64,000 bases of DNA, from positions 124,001-188,000 of the IMG/VR virus record IMGVR_UViG_3300042430_002694. One strand, written 5' to 3'. Below are positions 1 through 8,863 of this stretch, piece by piece (within the stretch, counting starts at the first letter, position 1; every line of letters begins with the position of its first letter). Position numbers and translations under genes: made by a program. The notes under the pieces were generated by a model. That model ran no database searches. It worked only from the letters and a program-made list of their open reading frames with translations, and was not told where the DNA came from. Source of the stretch: a virus.

Positions 1-1
1 A

Positions 2-112
2 TGGGATATTTTTTACAATAATAGACTTGACATAGAACCCAATGATGGAGTTCTAGTAAAATACTTAGAATGGAAAAGACAAAATCATTATACTGCTACT
101 TTGGCGAACTAG
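2..112 (+). CDS. 3' end of an unidentified gene (partial)
   Basis: An open frame enters from the left edge and runs 36 codons to TAG at 110-112. Its residue mix (WDIFYNNRLD, then VLVKYLEWKR) looks like real protein rather than chance. It overlaps the next gene by 43 bases. Too little remains to name a function. Confidence 0.4.
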   Translation, partial: WDIFYNNRLDIEPNDGVLVKYLEWKRQNHYTATLAN

Positions 113-1128
113 GAATTTTTGAAGAAAATATCCCAGGCCATACTTTTTATCAAATTGGATTACTTGATGCAATCTCTGAAAAATACGGAAACGAGAATTT
201 CGATTTCTATAATTACATGGACACAGAACGTGCATTTGCCGTTAGGCCGATATATCCAGACGGAATACTTGGACAGGTGTTTGAGGGTTTTACTCAACAC
301 TTAATCAAGGAGTATCGAATTGGCTATGAGGATGTTCTTCTGAATATGTCAAATAAAGAATACGATAAAATTTTCTTAAAGGCTAGATTCAGAAATCTTT
401 CAACTCTCCAAAAGAAGTTAAAGGATGCTCAGAGATTTGAGACATTTATAAAACATGCATTGGCTTGCGGATACGCTCCATCTGACATCGTTATTTTAGA
501 TACTGACTTATCTCTAAGTCCGGAATTCTTAGAAACGATTGAGAATCTTGGGATAACTAGAGAAATTGTCTCAGTAACTATTCCAGGAATAGGATCAAAA
601 TTCTTAGATTCGTGTTTGTCTGTGCATGAGAACTCAATAAAGCCGACTGTTAACAGCTTACTATATTACGGAAATCTGTCATTTGATAATTATAAAGAAG
701 GTCACACAAAAAACCCAATAATAAATGATATTATTACTCAGGTGGAAAATGTGAAAATGTTCAACGGTGATACTTTTCAATTAACTGTATCGGCTAAAGA
801 AACTGAGGACTTAACTAATTGGATCAATTCATTAGATCGAGCGTACTTGATTCCTAGACAGAATCGTGAAGCGATTTGGAATTCATTCACTAACTCGCTC
901 GTATCAATTAATGTAAGTAAAGATCTTTATTTACAGGCAGGTTTTACTCCAGCTAGAGTGTACGAATCCATTATTTTTGGAGTAATTCCAGTTTCATATA
1001 TGAAAGGCCACCATTCAGCAATGACATTTGAAACAGTAGATGACTTCTTTGAGATTTGCAAGTTCCTTTCCGAGTGCTCATCGGGTGACTATTTTAAAAT
1101 ACTTCGAGAAATCGCAAAGGCGCTTTAG
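70..1128 (+). CDS. Putative GT-B glycosyltransferase, T4 beta-glucosyltransferase-like
   Basis: The protein has 352 residues, almost the length of T4 beta-glucosyltransferase (351). The C-terminal third carries RVYESIIFGVIPVSY, which lines up by eye with the RVWETMASDAVMLID stretch of T4 BGT, the nucleotide-sugar-binding E-containing helix of GT-B enzymes. An acidic DTDLS stretch lies near residue 145. If correct, it would transfer a sugar to a modified base in phage DNA, or to another acceptor. No hydroxymethylase is visible here to confirm DNA as the target. Another GT-B transferase is equally possible. No Shine-Dalgarno site precedes the ATG. Confidence 0.4.
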   Translation: MEKTKSLYCYFGELGIFEENIPGHTFYQIGLLDAISEKYGNENFDFYNYMDTERAFAVRPIYPDGILGQVFEGFTQHLIKEYRIGYEDVLLNMSNKEYDKIFLKARFRNLSTLQKKLKDAQRFETFIKHALACGYAPSDIVILDTDLSLSPEFLETIENLGITREIVSVTIPGIGSKFLDSCLSVHENSIKPTVNSLLYYGNLSFDNYKEGHTKNPIINDIITQVENVKMFNGDTFQLTVSAKETEDLTNWINSLDRAYLIPRQNREAIWNSFTNSLVSINVSKDLYLQAGFTPARVYESIIFGVIPVSYMKGHHSAMTFETVDDFFEICKFLSECSSGDYFKILREIAKAL

Positions 1129-1142
1129 CATCAGGGCCCACG

Positions 1143-1150
1143 AATAAATA
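1143..1150 (+). promoter_or_regulatory. Late promoter box AATAAATA
   Basis: AATAAATA lies 23 bases before the ATG of the 756-residue gene. It resembles the T4 late promoter TATAAATA and recurs in front of most virion-type genes in this window. Confidence 0.55.
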
Positions 1151-1173
1151 ATAAGAAATTACTATTTTTATAA

Positions 1174-3444
1174 ATGTCATACGTAGTTTCGTCCCAACAG
1201 TTTTTTGAATCGTTATCGACTTCAGGAAACTCTACTGATAAGCTGACCCAATACTTTAATCAAATACCTGCTGCCTTTTTTGAGGCTCTAGATAAAGTTG
1301 ATTTTAGTATTTTGGCAACGCCAGTTACAATCAAAAGAAAACATTCTGAATCAGAAGTTTTTGCTCACCAAGTATACTTATTTGAGAATTTTGAAGATAT
1401 TCAAGATATTATTCGAAAGGAAGATTTTTTAGCTCGAGCTGGATATGATACGATTGAATTAAGAATCAATGAATCTTATTTAGAAACAATTGAAACTCTT
1501 AACGAGGGTCTATTAGGGTCTATTGGAGACTTCTTAGCTAGCCTAGTAAGTGATCCGGATCCAGTAGAAATGGGTCTTAATATCTTACGTCTTGTGCTGG
1601 ATATTATTGGACTTGTGCCATTCACATGGGTAGGTTTTCCTATTGATATTGTTGCAAACGTTCTATCTGCTCTAATTTCATTGTATAAAGGGGAGTACGT
1701 CTCAATGGTATTAAGCCTTCTTTCAGCAATTGATATTACTCAAGCCTCTGATGTATTGAAGATAGTACTAAAACCAGCAATGCCGTTATTGGAAAAAATT
1801 CTACCTCTCATATTTAGATCTGGGAAGGACGTTGTTGCTCTAGAAAAAGGAGTAATTGCACTAAAAGATGGAATTATCCGAATCGGCGGAAAGAGTTTAT
1901 TAGACAATGTGATTAGCTTATTTAAAGGACTTGCTAAGTTTTTCCTAAACACCGCAGTCTCAGTAGTTAGAATGATCGCCGGGTTTATGGATACTGCGAT
2001 TAATCTTGCAACCTTTGGTATGGCTGGAAAATTTGGATTTAAAATTTCAAAATTAGTAGACTCTATTGTAGTGAACGTCTCGATGATTGGTAGAAATTTC
2101 GATACAGCTACTCAAATTCTTACAAAGCCTGGAGTAGGAAAAGAAATTGCTCAAAGTGCGGATGACTTGGCTAAAGCTGCTCGTAAAGAAGTTGCCCTAG
2201 GTGCTCAAGATCAAGCTCTTAAAGCTGGAAAAACTTCATCTGAAGTCGGAGCAGATATCAGTGCAGCACTTAAAGACTTTGATGCAACTCAAGCAGATAA
2301 GTACATTAGAGCTAGAGGAGGTTACTTAAGTGATCTAAAGCAGACAGTTACTTCAAATACGAAATTCATGGATTCAATTAGCCAATTATCTTCCAAGCAG
2401 AAAGACATTGCGATCGCTGCAAAAATGGAAAATGAATTAATTGGACAAGCTAAACTGTCAGTTGATAGGATAATGAAAGATCCTGAGGCAGTTAAACTGT
2501 TAGGTGCAGCCGGCTGGAGACCAGGTGGAGATCACTTAATTAGATTAGCTAGAGGAGGAAACCCTCAAGAAGTTAAGAAATTCTTTGAAGTGTTCTTAAC
2601 TAATCCAGCAATAGCTAAGAACTTATCTAAATCTGAAATTAGAGCATTTGCACCGTTTGTTGCTAAGCCGGAAGCATTCATCGAGGGAGTTGCTAAATTT
2701 AATGGTAGCGTTAAGACTCTTGAAATTCTCACAAAGAAAGGCGGCGCTATTGGAATGAGAGCCGTACCTTTCAAGCGAGTTCTTAACCTGGTAGCTAGAT
2801 TAGTTTGGCAAAAATACGGATCACTTGAATGTATTATCCAAGCCGGCGCAAATAAAGCAGGAGATGTAGCTCTTGGCGCAACTTCATCGTTAGTTAGAAC
2901 AGGAATATCTGCATTGGAAGAAGCAGAAGAAAGTTCAAACCCACAAAGGACTGTCGCAAAGGTAGATTGCGGATTACAGGCGGCGGCTGTTCAAGCAACA
3001 ACCGGCTCATTCGTTGCAGATTTTCCAGGAAGTACTGCAAATTTAGGAGGAACTGCTAACATGGGAGAAGATCCTGCACAAGCAGCTGAATTCCAAAAGA
3101 AGAGCACAGACTACTCAAAACAGGTACTAGCTTCACTAGGATTAGATACATCAATTGATGTTCAACATGCTCTTGACTATAATGAGCCTGTCGTCCAAGC
3201 CTATTTCGCAGATGTTTACGATCCTGAATCTGGAGTAATTAATGTAAATCTAGTCGATAAGTCTCGGTTAGACAGCACCATTCAAGAGATGGTTCGTATG
3301 GGAAAAATCCGACCGGAAGAGGCTGCTGGTATAAAAGCAGAAGCCTTGAAACTTATTCAATCGGGCGAAGAACCTGAAATTAAGTTACCTCCAGTAAACG
3401 AAGGGCTCTTCTCAGTTAAAGGCCTTTCATTCGGAAATAAATAA
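1174..3444 (+). CDS. Large late virion-type protein with hydrophobic core segment
   Basis: This 756-residue protein is expressed from a late-type promoter and heads a run of virion-type genes. Its N-terminus (SSQQFFESLSTSG) is a weak match to the head-targeting leader seen elsewhere. Residues about 130-185 form long hydrophobic helices around LDIIGLVPFTWVGFPIDIV, similar in character to the membrane-active pre-toxin segments of polymorphic toxins. The centre (about 310-480) is rich in Ala, Lys and Asp and looks helical. The C-terminus (VNEGLFSVKGLSFG) is Gly-rich. A membrane-interacting protein ejected with the DNA would fit, but no family is recognised. Confidence 0.7.
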   Translation: MSYVVSSQQFFESLSTSGNSTDKLTQYFNQIPAAFFEALDKVDFSILATPVTIKRKHSESEVFAHQVYLFENFEDIQDIIRKEDFLARAGYDTIELRINESYLETIETLNEGLLGSIGDFLASLVSDPDPVEMGLNILRLVLDIIGLVPFTWVGFPIDIVANVLSALISLYKGEYVSMVLSLLSAIDITQASDVLKIVLKPAMPLLEKILPLIFRSGKDVVALEKGVIALKDGIIRIGGKSLLDNVISLFKGLAKFFLNTAVSVVRMIAGFMDTAINLATFGMAGKFGFKISKLVDSIVVNVSMIGRNFDTATQILTKPGVGKEIAQSADDLAKAARKEVALGAQDQALKAGKTSSEVGADISAALKDFDATQADKYIRARGGYLSDLKQTVTSNTKFMDSISQLSSKQKDIAIAAKMENELIGQAKLSVDRIMKDPEAVKLLGAAGWRPGGDHLIRLARGGNPQEVKKFFEVFLTNPAIAKNLSKSEIRAFAPFVAKPEAFIEGVAKFNGSVKTLEILTKKGGAIGMRAVPFKRVLNLVARLVWQKYGSLECIIQAGANKAGDVALGATSSLVRTGISALEEAEESSNPQRTVAKVDCGLQAAAVQATTGSFVADFPGSTANLGGTANMGEDPAQAAEFQKKSTDYSKQVLASLGLDTSIDVQHALDYNEPVVQAYFADVYDPESGVINVNLVDKSRLDSTIQEMVRMGKIRPEEAAGIKAEALKLIQSGEEPEIKLPPVNEGLFSVKGLSFGNK
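3436..3443 (+). promoter_or_regulatory. Late promoter box AATAAATA
   Basis: The box overlaps the stop codon of the 756-residue gene and lies 22 bases before the next ATG. Sharing bases between a stop codon and a late promoter recurs in this genome. Confidence 0.55.
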
Positions 3445-3465
3445 TTAAAATAATAACAGAAACAA

Positions 3466-4470
3466 ATGACCTTTGTTAAAACATTTGAAAGCTTTAGAGC
3501 AACTTCGTTAACTGAAGCAGTCGATAAAGCAAACATAACTAAGATTTCACCAGAAGCCGGCGAACTTGCTAGATGGAAAGTTGTACTAAAGAGTGGATCT
3601 GCTGATTCAATCAGCAATGCAACACCAATTCAGTCGATTATCGACAGTTTAGTAATGAACGGCGATTTTAAAAATTGGTGGACTACTACTAAATTTGAAG
3701 GAACTCCTGCGAGCATGACCCTTGGTATTGTGTACAGTGGAGTTATGAACAAGACGAATTTAGTTGGAAAAGAGGTAGCTAAAGCTGAAATTGCCTTTGT
3801 TACGTATAGAAGACAACACACAGGCGAATCTGCTGGAGTTGACAAACCTGCAGCCGACGTATTCTATGATGTAACTAAAGCTGAACCAATCGCAACCGCG
3901 ACCGTTTCAGGTTCAAAGATTCCGTTAGCTGTATGGCATCAAGAAAAATTAATTGATATTAAGTTGGCGCAGCCAGTACCAGCAAGGGATAAATCGGGCA
4001 AGCTTATTGAAATCGATAAAGTTTATCCGTCTTACATGAAAAGCGAAGGCCAATCAGCTACTGATAAACCTACGACTACTGATACAACGACAGTTTCACC
4101 TACTACTTCTACACAAACGGTCGACTCGCCACAAGGCTCTCAATCGAACTCAACTACCTTCGTTGATCTTAAGAAAGCCCCAGGATTTAATCAAAAGGTT
4201 CAAGATCTACAGAAGAAGATCAAGACACTAGGCGGAGACGCAGCAACGGCTCTTGGTAAATTCGGAGCAGACGGTAAATATGGAAGCGGTACAGCTAATG
4301 CAATTGGAAAACTTGTAAATAACGGTACTCCAGTTGACTCAATTAATGCAGAGATTTCTGCTAAATTAGATGCAGCCTTTGTGAACTTAACTCAAGCTCA
4401 AATCGATGCAGCTAATAAGAAAGTAGAAAAGCCAGTCGACCGTAAAGTTCAAAGGCCTAGTCCATTTTAA
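3466..4470 (+). CDS. Head-targeted protein with C-terminal peptidoglycan-binding-like domain
   Basis: The 334-residue protein starts MTFVKTFESFRATSLTEA, a head-targeting leader with a T4-type cleavage site (LTE then A). The middle is unassigned and is followed by a Thr/Ser-rich linker near residues 205-230. Residues about 240-290 (VQDLQKKIKTLGG, then DGKYGSGTANAIGKLV) read as a PG_binding_1-like repeat: paired helices with a DGxYGxxT turn. It is probably packaged in the head and could contact the cell wall after ejection. The catalytic role, if any, is unknown. Confidence 0.75.
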   Translation: MTFVKTFESFRATSLTEAVDKANITKISPEAGELARWKVVLKSGSADSISNATPIQSIIDSLVMNGDFKNWWTTTKFEGTPASMTLGIVYSGVMNKTNLVGKEVAKAEIAFVTYRRQHTGESAGVDKPAADVFYDVTKAEPIATATVSGSKIPLAVWHQEKLIDIKLAQPVPARDKSGKLIEIDKVYPSYMKSEGQSATDKPTTTDTTTVSPTTSTQTVDSPQGSQSNSTTFVDLKKAPGFNQKVQDLQKKIKTLGGDAATALGKFGADGKYGSGTANAIGKLVNNGTPVDSINAEISAKLDAAFVNLTQAQIDAANKKVEKPVDRKVQRPSPF

Positions 4471-4475
4471 TAAAA

Positions 4476-4483
4476 AATAAATA
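4476..4483 (+). promoter_or_regulatory. Late promoter box AATAAATA
   Basis: AATAAATA sits 11 bases before the ATG at 4495 and just after the stop codon of the upstream gene. Confidence 0.5.
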
Positions 4484-4494
4484 TACTACAACAA

Positions 4495-5493
4495 ATGAAT
4501 ATTTCAAATTACGCGCTTATTTTAGAGAAAAAGTCTCATGGCTACTTACTGGTCAATGAGGCCGCTGATATGCAAACAGCTGACGGTTTAACTAAACTAT
4601 TATCTGGTCAAAATGGAGGACCTTATGCAAACCAATGGAACCAATTCATGGATGAAGTTGAATCAAAGAAGGCAGCTGGTAACTATACGTTCATGGTTAA
4701 ACACGATAACGGAAAAGACATGATTAACGTCGCTTATCAAATCGGAACAGACTTAAAGCCAGTAAAAGGAAGTCTTAAGCTAGCAGCGGCAACCTCGTCG
4801 TCTCCAGTTTCCGGCTCATCTATTGACATTAATAAGATTGCCGAATATGACCCAAAGGGTAAAATGTATGAATTTATTGCTGCATTAATCACAATATCGA
4901 TTCAAAAATTCGGAAAGGCATGGACTCCTGATCATATTAAATGGGTTACTGCTCAAACCAATAAGGTTAAAGCATTAGGCGGCTCCTTCGCAGGAATCGA
5001 AAAAGCAGCAAATGCCAGCTTTTTACTAGGTGACGGTAATATCGCAGACAATTGGATTAAGCTGACCGGTGGAGATTTACCTACACAAGTAACCACAATT
5101 ACCTCAAAATACAAGAAAGCCGGCTCAGTTGAGTCAGATGCTGATATTAAGATGATCATGGACGCAGTTGATCTTAAGCTAAATGAGACAGTTACATCAT
5201 TTGCTGATAGTGCAGCTATGCACGGTTTGTACATGCTAATTTCACCAAAATTCTCCGCTGATCAACTTGCCAAGATGTGGACAGCGTCCGGTAAATCTGG
5301 CGGTTTTTTAACAGGTATTGCTGGGGAAATCGACGAGATTATGGGTACTACCCAAAAATGGCCTGAAAAATTTGCGGCCTGGACAGTTGGAATAAGAGGT
5401 CTCACGCTTTGGTCCGGTTTTTACACAGCATACAGATTCGATACGGTCACGTATACTGAGAGTATCGCAGCAATAAAGGCAGCTTTAGTATAA
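4495..5493 (+). CDS. Late protein of unknown function, possible head-targeting leader
   Basis: The protein has 332 residues. Its first residues contain YALILEKKSHGYLLVNEA, a longer and weaker variant of the head-targeting leader that still ends in a protease-like VNE-A site. An early low-complexity stretch (residues about 95-105) separates it from a helical C-terminal region of roughly 220 residues rich in Lys, Ala and Trp. No motif identifies a family. It lies 7 bases before the Nudix gene, so the two are probably co-transcribed as late cargo genes. Confidence 0.65.
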   Translation: MNISNYALILEKKSHGYLLVNEAADMQTADGLTKLLSGQNGGPYANQWNQFMDEVESKKAAGNYTFMVKHDNGKDMINVAYQIGTDLKPVKGSLKLAAATSSSPVSGSSIDINKIAEYDPKGKMYEFIAALITISIQKFGKAWTPDHIKWVTAQTNKVKALGGSFAGIEKAANASFLLGDGNIADNWIKLTGGDLPTQVTTITSKYKKAGSVESDADIKMIMDAVDLKLNETVTSFADSAAMHGLYMLISPKFSADQLAKMWTASGKSGGFLTGIAGEIDEIMGTTQKWPEKFAAWTVGIRGLTLWSGFYTAYRFDTVTYTESIAAIKAALV

Positions 5494-5500
5494 TAACTAA

Positions 5501-5971
5501 ATGAAGATTAAAGCATTCTCTGAATTCTTAGCTGAGTCATCAGCTGGCCACGATACGGCCGGTGTAGCAATATTATACAATCAAAAAATTTTACTAGTTC
5601 ATCCAACTAATGGAAGTTGGGTTAGACCAATCATGGGAATTCCAAAGGGCAAGGTCGAAGCTGGCGAAGACCTAATGAATGCTGCTCTACGAGAACTTAG
5701 CGAAGAGACAGGAATCTATCTTTCTCCAGATAAATTAGAATTGCCCGTGCAGACAGTTGAAGTTTACGATAAAGACGGCAAGTACAAGAATGCACTACAC
5801 TATTTCGTTTTCCGAATTGAGGATCTATCTGAGATTGAGCTGGAGTCATTAACTATTCCAAAGAGCCAACTTCAGGCAGAAGAGATTGACTGGGCCGGAT
5901 TCATCGATATCAAAGAGGCTTACTCAAAAGTTTCGCGAGCCCAACTTATAATTTTAGACAGACTTTCCTAA
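5501..5971 (+). CDS. Nudix hydrolase carrying a head-targeting leader
   Basis: A full Nudix box spans residues 50-72 (GKVEAGE, then RELSEETGI), matching Gx5Ex7REUxEExGU exactly. These enzymes hydrolyse nucleoside diphosphates linked to another group, such as ADP-ribose, NADH, Ap(n)A or RNA caps. The N-terminus, MKIKAFSEFLAES, is a head-targeting leader ending at a predicted protease site. The enzyme would therefore be packaged and delivered with the DNA rather than only made in the infected cell. The substrate cannot be read from the sequence. At 156 residues the length suits a single Nudix domain plus leader. Confidence 0.93.
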   Translation: MKIKAFSEFLAESSAGHDTAGVAILYNQKILLVHPTNGSWVRPIMGIPKGKVEAGEDLMNAALRELSEETGIYLSPDKLELPVQTVEVYDKDGKYKNALHYFVFRIEDLSEIELESLTIPKSQLQAEEIDWAGFIDIKEAYSKVSRAQLIILDRLS

Positions 5972-6024
5972 AACTAGTTCAAGTTTCCTAGTAGAATAAT
6001 AATCTAAACAATATCTTTATTCAA

Positions 6025-6591
6025 ATGGAAAACTCACAAGAACTAGCAACCGACTTATTAGTTGAAGAAACTGTAATGGTCGAAGAAACTTCTCCAGAAA
6101 TGGAACCAACACAAGAAGGCGGCGAAGAGCCTGTACAAGAAATGTCAGAACTTGACATGCTTATCAATCGTCGTACTGGATACTTCCCAGTTAAATTAGA
6201 ATTAGCTGATCTTAAATGGATCAAAAATGCATGCAATGGAGGTAAATTTACTTTCACTGGCCCTAATGAAGCATTCATGGTAATGAATTGTTTCTTGGGA
6301 TTCTCTTCTGCAATTGCGCGATTGGAGCAGGAACAGGACGAAAACACTGAATCGAGTGGAGCAGTTCAAATTCAGGCATCTGCCCTAGAAGCTGCAGCAA
6401 TTCTACTTAACAAGTTCGAAGGATCTAGCCTTGAATCAGCACAACGTGTATTTCGTATCGCAGTAGCTCTTAACACTTCAGTAATGGAAATGAAAGAGCT
6501 TGATCGTATTATCCAAACTATCAAAGTTGGAATGGCGAAACAAGACGAACTTGATAACTTGGCTAACGAAGAGGTTGTAAACCCTAGCTAA
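6025..6591 (+). CDS. Unknown protein with acidic N-terminus
   Basis: The 188-residue protein starts with about 40 Glu/Pro/Thr-rich residues, likely disordered, followed by a mostly helical domain (ELADLKWIKNACNGGKFTF, later LDRIIQTIKVG). It has no head-targeting leader and no known motif. It is the last gene before a clear terminator, so it closes the first plus-strand late block. Confidence 0.6.
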   Translation: MENSQELATDLLVEETVMVEETSPEMEPTQEGGEEPVQEMSELDMLINRRTGYFPVKLELADLKWIKNACNGGKFTFTGPNEAFMVMNCFLGFSSAIARLEQEQDENTESSGAVQIQASALEAAAILLNKFEGSSLESAQRVFRIAVALNTSVMEMKELDRIIQTIKVGMAKQDELDNLANEEVVNPS

Positions 6592-6610
6592 TAATTTATA
6601 AATTTTATGA

Positions 6611-6635
6611 AAAAGCCGCGACAGCGGCTTTTTTT
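6611..6635 (+). terminator. Rho-independent terminator
   Basis: Stem GCCGC/GCGGC with a four-base loop, flanked by A-run and T-run. It also explains away an upstream in-frame ATG at 6607 as a start for the ligase gene. Confidence 0.85.
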
Positions 6636-6641
6636 GTTTAG

Positions 6642-6647
6642 TATAAT
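6642..6647 (+). promoter_or_regulatory. TATAAT promoter, leaderless arrangement
   Basis: TATAAT is followed by 7 bases and then the ligase ATG at 6655. Transcription would start at or next to the ATG. Confidence 0.6.
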
Positions 6648-6654
6648 AATCAAT

Positions 6655-7944
6655 ATGAAAACATCAGATTTTAAACAGGTTGCCGAGTTCATTGAAGAAA
6701 TGAAGGCTACTTCTTCAACCAACGATAAAAAGGAGATACTTAAAAAGTATGATACCTCGACCTTGCGTAAGTTATTTGAATACGTATACTCTCCGTTTAA
6801 GCAGTACTACGTTACCTCAGATAACTTGAAAAAGCGTCAAGATCTTACTGTCGATAGTTACGATAACTTGTTTCAATTACTTGACGATCTGAATGAACGT
6901 CGTGTCACTGGCCATAATGCTATACAGGTAGTTAATGGTTTTATTGCCAAGAATCAGGAGTTCGCAGATGTGATCTATGATGTGATAGATCGTAACTTAA
7001 AGACTAGAGCTACGGCTACTTTAATTAACTCAGTAATGCCCGGAACGGTTCCTACTTTTGATGTCGCTCTCGCTGAGAAGTTTGACGGAAATGAAAAGAA
7101 GGTAAATTTCGAATCTGGAGAATGGTGGGCAAGTCGTAAGCTTGATGGAGTTCGGTGTATTACAATAATTGACGAACACGGAGAACCTAAATTTTATTCA
7201 CGAGCGGGCAATGAATTCTTAACTCTTTCAGTTTTAGCAGAGGACATTAAGAAACTTGGTCTCAGAAACAAAGTATTGGACGGAGAAGTTTGCGTTATGA
7301 AAGAAGGTGGACTTGAAGATTTCCAAGGAATTATCAAGGAGATCGGCAGAAAGAACCATACGATTCAGACTCCAAAGTATTACGTATTTGACTTCTTAGA
7401 AATGGCTGAATTTAATAATCAAGCAGGGGAAGTTTCTCTTTCAGCTCGATTAATTATCTTAAATGCAATCGTAACTGACTTAACCTATGCAGAACCACTT
7501 CCACAATTTCAAATAAAATCGGTTGACGAATTTGAAAAGATTGTAGCTGATGCAACTGAAATGGGTTACGAAGGAGTAATGATGCGTAAGGATATTGGTT
7601 ACGAAGGCAAACGCTCAAAGAATCTGCTTAAAGTTAAAAAGATGCACGATGCAGAATACGTCGTAATTGATCTTGAATCTGACGTAAATCGTATCATTGA
7701 CATGGGAAAAGAGGTTGAGGAGGTCATGTTGAAAGCAGTAATCGTAGAGCATAAAGGCAATACAGTTAGAGTGGGTTCAGGTTTTAATATTGAACAGCGA
7801 AGATACTATCACAAAAACCCAAATGAAATTTTAGGTAAAACAATTACCGTTCAATTCTTTGAAGAAACTACTGATCAACACGGAGCTCATTCCCTAAGAT
7901 TTCCAGTATTCAAAGCAATCCACGGTCAAAAGAGAGAATTTTAA
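6655..7944 (+). CDS. ATP-dependent DNA ligase (T4 gp30-like)
   Basis: The motif-I signature is RKLDGVR with the adenylated lysine at residue 162. Later motifs follow: VLDGEVC, YEGVMMRKD and LLKVKK, the last giving the conserved lysines near the end of the adenylation domain. It seals nicks in phage DNA during replication, recombination and repair. At 429 residues it is slightly shorter than T4 gp30 (487). The start at 6655 is chosen because the in-frame ATG at 6607 lies inside a terminator and a TATAAT box sits 7 bases upstream of 6655. It leads an operon with guanylate kinase, ssDNA-binding protein and exonuclease. Confidence 0.95.
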   Translation: MKTSDFKQVAEFIEEMKATSSTNDKKEILKKYDTSTLRKLFEYVYSPFKQYYVTSDNLKKRQDLTVDSYDNLFQLLDDLNERRVTGHNAIQVVNGFIAKNQEFADVIYDVIDRNLKTRATATLINSVMPGTVPTFDVALAEKFDGNEKKVNFESGEWWASRKLDGVRCITIIDEHGEPKFYSRAGNEFLTLSVLAEDIKKLGLRNKVLDGEVCVMKEGGLEDFQGIIKEIGRKNHTIQTPKYYVFDFLEMAEFNNQAGEVSLSARLIILNAIVTDLTYAEPLPQFQIKSVDEFEKIVADATEMGYEGVMMRKDIGYEGKRSKNLLKVKKMHDAEYVVIDLESDVNRIIDMGKEVEEVMLKAVIVEHKGNTVRVGSGFNIEQRRYYHKNPNEILGKTITVQFFEETTDQHGAHSLRFPVFKAIHGQKREF

Positions 7945-7951
7945 TTTATAT

Positions 7952-8431
7952 ATGAGCAAACGAATAATTGTAGTCGGCAGAGCCGCAAGCGGAAAAGATT
8001 TTCTTCGTAAAAAATTCGAAGATAGAGGTTTTAGGTACGCAGTAAGTTACACAACACGCCCTCCACGCGAAGGGGAAGTTGAAGGAAGAGATTACTTCTT
8101 CTTAAGTCCAGAACAGGCAGCTGATCTAATTAAAAATGACGAGTTCTATGAATACGTTGAGTTTAATGGCTGGATTTACGGAACTACTCGTGACCAATTC
8201 GATGAGGATGACGTATTCATCATGACACCTAGTGGCTTAGCTCACCTGTCTGATGATGCGCGTAAAGAGTCATTGGTAATATTCTTTGATATTGCTGAGG
8301 ATGTTAGGCGTCAACGTATGATGGACCGAGACATGCCCGGTGATTCAGTAGACAGACGATTAGAGGCCGATCGTAAAGATTTTGAAGGCTTCACAAATTA
8401 TGATATAAAAATAACTAACCACGATTTCTAA
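7952..8431 (+). CDS. gmk: Guanylate kinase
   Basis: A P-loop lies at residues 9-15 (GRAASGK). The GMP-binding signature SYTTRPPREGEVEGRDYFF is essentially the family consensus. The enzyme makes (d)GDP from (d)GMP and supplies nucleotides for phage replication. At 159 residues it is shorter than bacterial Gmk (about 205); much of the C-terminal region is trimmed. It lies 7 bases after the ligase and one base before the ssDNA-binding gene, which points to a single operon. Confidence 0.92.
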   Translation: MSKRIIVVGRAASGKDFLRKKFEDRGFRYAVSYTTRPPREGEVEGRDYFFLSPEQAADLIKNDEFYEYVEFNGWIYGTTRDQFDEDDVFIMTPSGLAHLSDDARKESLVIFFDIAEDVRRQRMMDRDMPGDSVDRRLEADRKDFEGFTNYDIKITNHDF

Positions 8432-8432
8432 T

Positions 8433-8861
8433 ATGGCATTTGAACTAAACGGAATAATCATTGAGATTTTCCCAGCACAGACTTTCAATAAAGGCTTTCG
8501 TAAGAGAGAATTTGTAATTGAATCGGGAGATAAGTACCCGCAAAAAATTGTATTTGGACTTGTACAGGACAAATGTGACATGATTGATTCTTATGGAATC
8601 GGAGATACTGTCTCAGTTGCGTTTGATGTAAAAGGCCGAGACTGGACAGACAAGTCAGGTCAGACAAAATACTTTAATAGCCTTGAGGCTTACCGAATCA
8701 ACGGACAGCAGAGAGCTAACGTAAGTAAACCTGCTTCTGATTTTAATGATGAGGACGATGACGAAATCTTCCGTAGCCTTGGAATTGAGACCTCTGCACC
8801 AAAAAAATCAACATCGACTCAGTCTACTTTGACTGATGACGATTTACCATTCGACTTTTAA
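8433..8861 (+). CDS. DUF3127-type single-stranded-DNA-binding-like protein
   Basis: The 142-residue protein follows the DUF3127 pattern (ELNGIIIEIFPAQTF, REFVIESGDKYPQKIVF, an OB-fold-like domain). It ends in an acidic tail, DDDLPFDF, like the protein-recruiting tip of bacterial SSB. DUF3127 is typical of Bacteroidota and their phages. Its place between kinase and exonuclease supports a replication role as the phage SSB. DNA binding itself is inferred, not shown. Confidence 0.8.
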   Translation: MAFELNGIIIEIFPAQTFNKGFRKREFVIESGDKYPQKIVFGLVQDKCDMIDSYGIGDTVSVAFDVKGRDWTDKSGQTKYFNSLEAYRINGQQRANVSKPASDFNDEDDDEIFRSLGIETSAPKKSTSTQSTLTDDDLPFDF

Positions 8862-8863
8862 TT

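Noticed and set aside
6607-6654. Upstream ATG in frame with the ligase gene
   Set aside because: It lies inside a clear terminator hairpin, and a TATAAT promoter follows it. The start at 6655 fits promoter and homology.
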